A stretch of 64,000 bases of DNA, taken from positions 1 to 64,000 of the forward strand of contig SVGT01000006.1 in assembly GCA_015056175.1 (NCBI GenBank). Direction: 5' to 3'. Below the pieces are notes generated by a model, which was given only the letters and a program-made list of their open reading frames with translations, made no database searches and was not told the DNA's origin. This DNA is from Clostridiales bacterium (GTDB lineage: Bacteria; Bacillota; Clostridia; Christensenellales; Aristaeellaceae). Position 1 is the first letter of the stretch, and each line of letters starts with the position of its first letter. Both the position numbers and the translations under genes were made by a program. Below, piece after piece: positions 58,333-64,000 of the stretch.

Positions 58333-59183
58333 TGGAGGTCTATACCTGGCGCGTCCGGGAGGGCGAAAAGGATGCGCGGCTGCAAAGCTATGTGGAAAAA
58401 GCCCTGCCGCTTTTGCCCGGGCGCTATGTGCGCCAGGCCTTTGAAAAGCGGGATGTGAAGGTGGACGGCGTGCGCGCAAGGGCGCAGGATGCGGTCATTC
58501 CCGGCAGCGTGATCAGCGTATACACGCCTTATGCGCCGGAAATCCCCATCGCGTATGAGGATGACCGGGTGCTGGTGATCGTAAAGCCCGCAGGCCTGTG
58601 CGTGGAGGATGAAAACGCCGGCATGACGGTGCTGAGCCTGATGGAAAAACGGGCAAAGGGCGAATACCGCCCGCGTCTTTGTCACAGGCTGGATACCCAG
58701 ACGTGCGGTTTGCTCGTGCTGTGCAAGGATGATGAAAGCGAGGAAGCGCTGAAAAAAGCCTTCCGCGAGCGCACGCTGAAAAAGGAATACGAGTGCCTGG
58801 TGCGGGGCGAAATGCGTCCGCCCAAAGCGGTGTGCAGCGCCTTTCTGGTGAAAAACGCCGCGCTGGCCAAAGTGCGCATCGTGTCCCACGAAACGCCGGG
58901 CAGCAAGCCCATCACCACGGGCTATGAGGTGATCGGCAGGGAAGGGGAACTGAGCCGTCTGCGGGTGGACCTGATCACCGGGCGCACCCACCAGATCCGC
59001 GCCCATATGGCCTATCTTGCCCATCCCTTGCTTGGGGATGATCTTTACGGCGACAGGACGCTGAACAGGCGGCTTAAGGCAAATGGCCTGAAGCTGTGCG
59101 CCGTAAGGCTGGAAATACTGTCCCTTGACGCACCGCTTGACTATTTGAACGGCAGGGTGTTTGAGATCGCCGCGCCGTTTTGA
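58332..59183 (+). CDS. RluA-family pseudouridine synthase
   Basis: 283 residues. An N-terminal S4 RNA-binding domain (about 14-65) precedes the catalytic domain. The catalytic Asp121 is in RLCHRLDTQTCGLLVL, the RluA-type HRLDxxTSG motif with Cys in place of Ser. The family blocks IVKPAGLCVED and DLITGRTHQIRAHMAYLAHPLLGDDLYG are intact. The target uridine in rRNA or tRNA cannot be told. Start overlaps the preceding stop (TGATG). Confidence 0.93.
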   Translation: MEVYTWRVREGEKDARLQSYVEKALPLLPGRYVRQAFEKRDVKVDGVRARAQDAVIPGSVISVYTPYAPEIPIAYEDDRVLVIVKPAGLCVEDENAGMTVLSLMEKRAKGEYRPRLCHRLDTQTCGLLVLCKDDESEEALKKAFRERTLKKEYECLVRGEMRPPKAVCSAFLVKNAALAKVRIVSHETPGSKPITTGYEVIGREGELSRLRVDLITGRTHQIRAHMAYLAHPLLGDDLYGDRTLNRRLKANGLKLCAVRLEILSLDAPLDYLNGRVFEIAAPF

Positions 59184-59197
59184 TCACAGGAGAAATT

Positions 59198-60004
59198 ATG
59201 TCGCAAGTACGTTTGATCGCCATGGACGTGGACGGCACCTTGTACGACCGCCCCGGCACCATTTCGGAAGTGAACCTTTCCGCGCTCCATGCGGCGCAGG
59301 AAAAGGGCGTGGTGGTGGCTATCGCTACCGGCCGCACGCCTGCCAACATGCTCATGTCCACCAGAGAGCTGGGGCTTTTCTGCCCGGTGGTTGGCAGCAA
59401 CGGCACCCATGTGGTGGATGAAAACAACCGCCTGCTCTTTGAGCATGTGATGGATCACAGGGCGGCTGCGGAAGCCCAGTACCGGTTGAGCCAACTGGAC
59501 ACGGAGTACAACGTGGTGACCCGGGATACCCTGTGCATGAGCCGGGCGGATAACTCCTACAAGCTGAACACGGAAGAATGCGCCAGGCTGGCTTCCTACG
59601 GGCAGCAGTGCCTGTTTGGCCCGGAGCATGCAAAGGCCTGCGCGCAGGAACGGGTAAACAAAATGTTTGCCTACAACTGCGCCGATATTGAGGAAGTGCG
59701 CCGTGCGCTTTCCGATATTCCCGGCATTTATCTGTCCCGCTCGGGCAACGATAATGTGGAGATCATGCCCGTTGGCGCGGATAAGGCGCTGGGCGTGCGG
59801 GCACTGGCAAGCCATTACGGCATCTCCATGAACGATGTGATGACCATGGGCGATGAAATGAACGATTACGAAATGATCTGCGCGGCGGGCTGGGGCGTGG
59901 CCATGGGCAACGCTGTGCCGGCGCTGAAGCAGGCAAGCAGGTATGTGACGGAAAACTGCCGCGATCACGGCGTCAGCTGCGCCATCTGGCGGTATGTGCT
60001 GTAA
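59198..60004 (+). CDS. Cof-type HAD hydrolase
   Basis: 268 residues. Catalytic motif I is IAMDVDGTLYD (about 8-18), motif II AIATGR, and the C-terminal GVRALASHYGISMNDVMTMGDEMNDYEMI motif III/IV with metal-binding acids. A type IIB cap domain lies between. The family dephosphorylates sugar phosphates, FMN or PLP. The ATG at 59198 has AGGAG six bases upstream. It lies 14 bases after the pseudouridine synthase. Confidence 0.92.
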   Translation: MSQVRLIAMDVDGTLYDRPGTISEVNLSALHAAQEKGVVVAIATGRTPANMLMSTRELGLFCPVVGSNGTHVVDENNRLLFEHVMDHRAAAEAQYRLSQLDTEYNVVTRDTLCMSRADNSYKLNTEECARLASYGQQCLFGPEHAKACAQERVNKMFAYNCADIEEVRRALSDIPGIYLSRSGNDNVEIMPVGADKALGVRALASHYGISMNDVMTMGDEMNDYEMICAAGWGVAMGNAVPALKQASRYVTENCRDHGVSCAIWRYVL

Positions 60005-60025
60005 GGAAAGAACGGGTTAAAGACA

Positions 60026-60748
60026 ATGTCTGCAAAGAGAAGAGAGTATTTTTGGCGCCTTGCAGGCCGCGTGGTGGTGCTGCTTTTGTGCGCATGGACG
60101 TGGCTGCGCAGGCGGGATACCTTCAGCGTGCTGGAGGGGATGAACTTTTTTCGCGGCTTTACGCCCTTCCACGTGCTGTGGCTGATCTGGATGATGGATA
60201 TGGTTTTGCAGATCTTCCCCATCCGCAACAAGGTGCCCCTGGGCTCCCAGAAGCTGTTCCAAAACCGCTTCCGCCCCATTATGGAAAAGATCAACTACCA
60301 GGCGCTGCGGGATTACGTGGTCAATACTACAAGGGCGGCCTACAAGGTGTTTATCATCTGGTGCATTTTGATCGTGGCCATCGGCATCCTGTATTACACC
60401 GGGCTCATCGACCGCACCGTGCTGTTTATGATCTCCGTGCTGTTTTATGTGTGCGACCTTGTCTGCGTGCTGATCTGGTGCCCCTTCAGGCTGATCATGA
60501 AAAACAAGTGCTGCACCACCTGCCGCATCTTTAACTGGGATCATCTGATGATGTTTTCGCCCCTGATCTTCGCCGGCGGGTTTTACAGCATTTCGCTGCT
60601 GATGATGGCGGTGGCGGCGTGGCTTGTGTGGGAGGTCTGCGTGATGATCTACCCGGAGCGCTTCTGGGAGATGACCAACGTGGCGCTCAAATGCTCGGAG
60701 TGCACGGACAAATTGTGCACCCAGTACTGCAAAAAGCTTAGAAAATGA
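60026..60748 (+). CDS. Polytopic membrane protein with C-terminal cysteine cluster
   Basis: 240 residues, not recognised. About five hydrophobic segments (10-24, 47-64, 106-126, 130-151, 174-206). A cytoplasmic-looking loop holds CCTTCRIFNWDH (about 161-172), and the tail has CSECTDKLCTQYCKK (C-x2-C-x4-C-x3-C), a spacing fit for metal or Fe-S binding. The ribosome binding site is weak. It is the last gene of the operon before a bidirectional terminator. Function unknown. Confidence 0.7.
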   Translation: MSAKRREYFWRLAGRVVVLLLCAWTWLRRRDTFSVLEGMNFFRGFTPFHVLWLIWMMDMVLQIFPIRNKVPLGSQKLFQNRFRPIMEKINYQALRDYVVNTTRAAYKVFIIWCILIVAIGILYYTGLIDRTVLFMISVLFYVCDLVCVLIWCPFRLIMKNKCCTTCRIFNWDHLMMFSPLIFAGGFYSISLLMMAVAAWLVWEVCVMIYPERFWEMTNVALKCSECTDKLCTQYCKKLRK

Positions 60749-60752
60749 CAAG

Positions 60753-60787
60753 CAAAAAGACGGAACAAAAGCTCCGTCTTTTTTATT
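60753..60787. terminator. Bidirectional intrinsic terminator
   Basis: AAGACGGA (60757-60764) pairs with TCCGTCTT (60773-60780), A-run before and T-run after. Confidence 0.9.
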
Positions 60788-61536
60788 TACAGTTGTGCGG
60801 CGGCGTCCAGCGCGACGGTAAGAAGCGTGTGGCGCATATCCTCCGTCATGGTACCCAATATGCGCTTTTCCCAGGCGTTTCCGCTTAAGGAATCGGCGGC
60901 GTAGAGGAATTGGTATACGGGGATATTTCGGTACGCGCCTACCGCCATCAGCGATGCGCATTCCATTTCCACGCAGATGCAGCCCTGCTTAAGGCGCTCC
61001 GCGGCAAGCTCGCCGGTTTCCCGGTAAAAGGCGTCGGTGGTCCATGTGCGGCCGGATACGGTGGGGACGCCCATCCCCTTCATGATCGCTTCAAGTGCAT
61101 CGTGGGTGGGGACGGGGATAAAATCGTCCGCAGGCAGGTAATGATAGCTGGTGCCCTCGTCCCGGTATGCGTGGGTGGGCAAAATGAGGCGACCTGCCGC
61201 AATGCCCTCCCGCAGCACGCCGCAGCTGCCGAATACCAGGATTTGCCTTGCGCCCTTGACGATCACTTCCTCCATCAGCGCCGCGGCAGCAGGGCCGCCA
61301 AGGCCGGTACGGTAGAGGCCCAGCGTTTTTCCGCGGTGGGAAAATTTGTAGATGGGCCTGGTATCCCCTGCGCGGAGGGTGGAAATGACCTCCGTTTCAT
61401 GGGTGGCGCAGAGGATGCGCTCCATGTGATCGGAAAAGGTGATGACCACCGTTTCCGGAAAGGAGGGCACGGGGGATGCGATATTGGCGGGGGAGAGCAG
61501 CGCCTCCGCCTGACGGAAGCTTTGTTCAATGGGCAT
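60787..61536 (-). CDS. Nucleoside phosphorylase (PNP/UDP family)
   Basis: 249 residues. Phosphorolysis of a nucleoside to base and pentose-1-phosphate. Family blocks are YKFSHRGKTLGLYRTGLGGPAAAALMEE, the phosphate-binding LVFGSCGVLRE, and the substrate-binding VEMECASLMAVGAYRNIP. I lean to a uridine or broad purine type; sequence alone does not settle it. AAGGAGG lies six bases before the ATG. It lies 11 bases downstream of tex on the same strand, suggesting co-transcription. Confidence 0.87.
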   Translation of the reverse strand: MPIEQSFRQAEALLSPANIASPVPSFPETVVITFSDHMERILCATHETEVISTLRAGDTRPIYKFSHRGKTLGLYRTGLGGPAAAALMEEVIVKGARQILVFGSCGVLREGIAAGRLILPTHAYRDEGTSYHYLPADDFIPVPTHDALEAIMKGMGVPTVSGRTWTTDAFYRETGELAAERLKQGCICVEMECASLMAVGAYRNIPVYQFLYAADSLSGNAWEKRILGTMTEDMRHTLLTVALDAAAQL

Positions 61537-61547
61537 GGGAGGCCTCC

Positions 61548-63698
61548 TTATTTGCGATCCTTCACCATGGTCAGGGCGATGCGCTTCTTGGGGATATCCA
61601 CCTCCACCACCCAGACCTTGACGATATCGCCCACCTTCACCACCTCGCCGGGGTGACGGATGAAGCGGTTGGCCATGCGGGAGATGTGCACCAGGCCGTC
61701 CTGATGCACGCCGATATCCACAAAAGCGCCAAAGTCGATCACGTTGCGCACGGTGCCCGTAAGCTCCATGCCGGGCACCAGATCCTTCATATCCAGAACG
61801 TCTGTGCGCAAAACGGGCTTGGGCAGATCGTCACGGGGATCGCGGCCCGGCTTTTGCAGCTCGGAGAGGATATCCCGCAACGTGGGCAGACCGATTGCAA
61901 GCTCCTCAGTCAGCTTTTGCAATCCGTATTCCTCCGCCAGTTTGCCGATGCCGTCAATGCCGCCGTTTTTCATGTCCTTCAGCTGATAGCCAAGCTTTTC
62001 CAGCAGCGCTTTTGCAGCCGGGTAGCTTTCCGGGTGCACGCCGGTGTGATCCAGCGCATTGTTGCTGTTCATCACCCGCAGGAAGCCGGCGCACTGCTCA
62101 AAGGCGCGGGGGCCAAGCTTGGGCACTTTTTTCAGCTCCGCACGGGAAGATATGCCGTTTTCCTCCCGGTATTTGACGATGTTTTTGGCAAGCGCCGGGC
62201 CGATGCCCGCCACGTGGGAAAGCAATTGGGCAGACGCGGTGGATACCTCCACGCCCACGGCGTTTACGCAGTTTTCCACCACGCCGTCCAGGGCGCTTGT
62301 CAGCTCGTTTTCCTTCAAATCGTGCTGGTACTGCCCAACACCGATGGCCTTGGGATCGATCTTCACCAATTCCGCCAGGGGATCCTGCATGCGGCGGGCG
62401 ATGGATACGGCGCTGCGCAGCGATACGTCAAACTCCGGAAATTCCTCCGCCGCCAACTTGGATGCGGAATACACCGAGGCGCCCGCTTCGCTGACGATCA
62501 TATAGGCGACGCCTGCGGGCAGCTCGGGCAAAAGGGATACGATAAACTGCTCGCTTTCGCGGCTGGCCGTGCCGTTGCCGATGGCGATGGCGGTGACTCC
62601 GTGACGGCTGACCATGCGCTTGATGAGCGCCTTGCTCTTTTCCTTTTCAAAGGTCTGGCCGGGCAGGGTAAAGTGGCCCACGCCCGTTTCCAGCACCTTG
62701 CCGTTTTCATCCACCACGGCCAGCTTGCAGCCCGTGCGGAAGCCGGGGTCCACGCCCAGCGTCACCTTGCCCTTGATGGGCGGCTGCATGAGCAATTGCT
62801 GCAGGTTCTGGGAAAACACGCGGATGGCGCTTTCGTTGGCCTTGTCCGTCAGCTCGTTGCGCAATTCCCGCTCGATGGAGGGGTAGATGAGGCGGCTCCA
62901 GGCATCGTCGCAGGCCAGAGCGACCTGCCGTGCGCACTCGTTATTGGCGCGGATATAGTGGTGGTGGATGAGGCGCAGCACGTTTTCATCGTTCACGGCC
63001 ACGGCGACCTTGAGGAACTCCTCCTTTTCACCGCGGTTGACGGCCAGTACGCGATGGGCGGGGATGCGCAGCAGCGGCTCCTCGTGCTCGTAATACATGC
63101 GGTAGACGCTGTCTTCCTCTTTGGCGTTTTTCGTGCGGATCACGCCCTCGCGGCGGCAAAGCTCGCGGATCTCCTTGCGCAGCGCCGCATCATCGCTGAT
63201 GCCCTCGGCCAGAATATCCCGTGCGCCCAGGAGCGCGCTTTCCGCATCCGGAACCAGATCGGTGATAAAATCCGCAGCGATCATCTCAAGCGGCCGGTCG
63301 GTTTTTTCCTGCATTTGCAGGAGGATGGACAGCTTTTCCAGTCCGCGCTCCCTTGCGATCATGGCGCGGGTGCGGCGCTTGGGGCGGAAGGGGCGGTAAA
63401 TATCCTCCAGTTCGGAGAGCGTCAGGGCAGAGGAAAGCTGACATACGATCTCGCCCGTCAGCACGCCCATTTCTTCCAGCGTTTTTTGGATTTCCTCCCG
63501 GCGCTTGTCCATGCCCCGCAGGTAGGTGAGCCTTTCGCTTACCTCACGCAGCACCTGATCATCCAGGGAACCTGTCATTTCCTTGCGGTAGCGGGCGATG
63601 AAGGGGATGGTATTGCCTGCGTCGATGAGCTCGATCACAGCCTTGATCTGCTCGGGACGGAGGGAAAATTCTTTGGCAAGTATGCTGATCAGATCCAT
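61548..63698 (-). CDS. tex: Tex family RNA-binding protein (transcription accessory protein)
   Basis: 716 residues, usual length. Order: N-terminal helical bundle with FIARYRKEMTGSLDD (about 30-50), YqgF-like RNase-H fold (about 325-450, GVDPGFRTGCKLAVVDENG), helix-hairpin-helix repeats (about 495-560), and a C-terminal S1 domain (about 640-710, GMELTGTVRNVIDFGAFVDIG). It affects transcription and RNA metabolism, and toxin expression in some pathogens. The ATG at 63698 is preferred (AAAGGA eight bases upstream) to one three codons earlier. Confidence 0.95.
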   Translation of the reverse strand: MDLISILAKEFSLRPEQIKAVIELIDAGNTIPFIARYRKEMTGSLDDQVLREVSERLTYLRGMDKRREEIQKTLEEMGVLTGEIVCQLSSALTLSELEDIYRPFRPKRRTRAMIARERGLEKLSILLQMQEKTDRPLEMIAADFITDLVPDAESALLGARDILAEGISDDAALRKEIRELCRREGVIRTKNAKEEDSVYRMYYEHEEPLLRIPAHRVLAVNRGEKEEFLKVAVAVNDENVLRLIHHHYIRANNECARQVALACDDAWSRLIYPSIERELRNELTDKANESAIRVFSQNLQQLLMQPPIKGKVTLGVDPGFRTGCKLAVVDENGKVLETGVGHFTLPGQTFEKEKSKALIKRMVSRHGVTAIAIGNGTASRESEQFIVSLLPELPAGVAYMIVSEAGASVYSASKLAAEEFPEFDVSLRSAVSIARRMQDPLAELVKIDPKAIGVGQYQHDLKENELTSALDGVVENCVNAVGVEVSTASAQLLSHVAGIGPALAKNIVKYREENGISSRAELKKVPKLGPRAFEQCAGFLRVMNSNNALDHTGVHPESYPAAKALLEKLGYQLKDMKNGGIDGIGKLAEEYGLQKLTEELAIGLPTLRDILSELQKPGRDPRDDLPKPVLRTDVLDMKDLVPGMELTGTVRNVIDFGAFVDIGVHQDGLVHISRMANRFIRHPGEVVKVGDIVKVWVVEVDIPKKRIALTMVKDRK

Positions 63699-63776
63699 AA
63701 AGCACATCCTTTGAGTACAAAAAAGTCAGGGTGTATCATTTCTATTTTTGCCTGCGTTTTTCCTGCCTGCACACGC

Positions 63777-63801
63777 AAAAAGCCGCCCTCGGGAGGGCGG
63801 C
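63777..63801 (-). terminator. Intrinsic terminator of the partial gene
   Basis: GCCGCCCTC with GAGGGCGGC (63782-63801) and a T-run on the minus strand (63781-63777). Confidence 0.9.
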
Positions 63802-63813
63802 GCGCCGGGAATG

Positions 63814-64000
63814 TTACTCCGGCCAGTCGGTATCGTCCAGCGGATTATCCTCATCCCTGGGCCTGGGGTGGATGGCGTAAAGGGCGGCGGTATTGTTCTG
63901 CTGCCAGCCGTCCATGAGCCCGGAAGGGGCAACGCCGGTGCACTCGGTGCAGGAGATGACGTTTTCTTCGTCAAAGATGGGATCAAGGGCCTCCTGATCC
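63814..64000 (-). CDS. C-terminal end of an unrecognised acidic protein (partial)
   Basis: Only the last 61 residues are in the window; the gene continues past base 64000. The sequence includes VISCTECTGVAPSGLMDGWQ with a C-x2-C pair and ends in an acidic tail (DEDNPLDDTDWPE). A strong terminator follows 13 bases after the stop, which supports it being a true gene end. Function not recognised. Confidence 0.65.
   Translation of the reverse strand, partial: DQEALDPIFDEENVISCTECTGVAPSGLMDGWQQNNTAALYAIHPRPRDEDNPLDDTDWPE

Noticed and set aside
63726..63986. An 86-codon minus-strand open frame at the right end
   Set aside because: It is Pro/Ser-rich and runs through the terminator; the frame ending at 63814 encodes the plausible protein end.

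Overview
The window looks like a chromosome segment of a fairly GC-rich, spore-forming member of the Bacillota, most likely a gut-associated Clostridia lineage. The evidence is a spoIIIA operon and spmAB, a Gram-positive style rnhB-dprA-topA-trmFO-hslVU housekeeping block, RNase J, RqcH, RbgA, strong AGGAGG ribosome binding sites, sigma-A promoters with 16-18 bp spacers, a CIRCE heat-shock operator, and glycoside hydrolases suited to host or dietary glycans (GH29 fucosidase, GH4 alpha-galactosidase, NagA). No phage, insertion sequence or CRISPR array was seen. The species cannot be named from this sequence.

Layout. 1-160: end of an rRNA operon (5S rRNA and terminator). 0.4-5.5 kb: accessory genes (three GNAT acetyltransferases, MTA/SAH nucleosidase, S66 carboxypeptidase, methyltransferase, Nudix hydrolase). 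5.5-8.7 kb: SRP RNA, glyA, rqcH. 8.7-9.3 kb: a non-coding stretch holding a chain of tiny hairpins. 9.3-15.2 kb: rbgA-rnhB-yraN and a large two-module membrane glycosyltransferase. 15.3-18.5 kb: amino-sugar operon (ROK kinase, nagA, M20 amidohydrolase). 18.7-26.8 kb: comM-like ATPase, dprA, topA, trmFO, hslVU. 26.9-30 kb: MFS transporter and RNase J. 30.1-34.9 kb: trxA, an RseC-like gene and a compact spoIIIA operon (AC-AD-AE-AF'-AG-AH), divergent from spmAB. 35-42 kb: secG, ABC-F, GNAT, htpG with CIRCE, nitroreductase, rarA. 42.0-43.0 kb: nine tRNA genes. 43-49 kb: antibiotic-resistance-type ABC-F with a leader-peptide attenuator, small EamA protein, Fe-S protein pair divergent from a Crp/Fnr regulator, and an effector-binding protein. 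48.2-56.2 kb: two CE1-like esterases, two Gfo/Idh/MocA oxidoreductases, an MFS transporter, GH4 and GH29, which look like a carbohydrate-use region. 56.4-64 kb: AAC(3)-family acetyltransferase, a protein of unknown function, an RluA-type synthase, HAD phosphatase, a Cys-containing membrane protein, nucleoside phosphorylase, Tex, and the C-terminal end of one more gene.

The most interesting signals are these. (1) A leader peptide with mutually exclusive pairing segments and an intrinsic terminator lies ahead of the ABC-F gene at 43.6-45.1 kb. (2) The spoIIIA operon is strongly reduced: spoIIIAA and spoIIIAB are absent from the locus, SpoIIIAF is cut to a 55-residue membrane hairpin, and SpoIIIAG lacks its long insertion. 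(3) htpG is preceded by CIRCE and by a perfect inverted repeat that contains its Shine-Dalgarno sequence. (4) Four micro-hairpins at 8.7 kb are joined by a repeated GTGATAT-like spacer.
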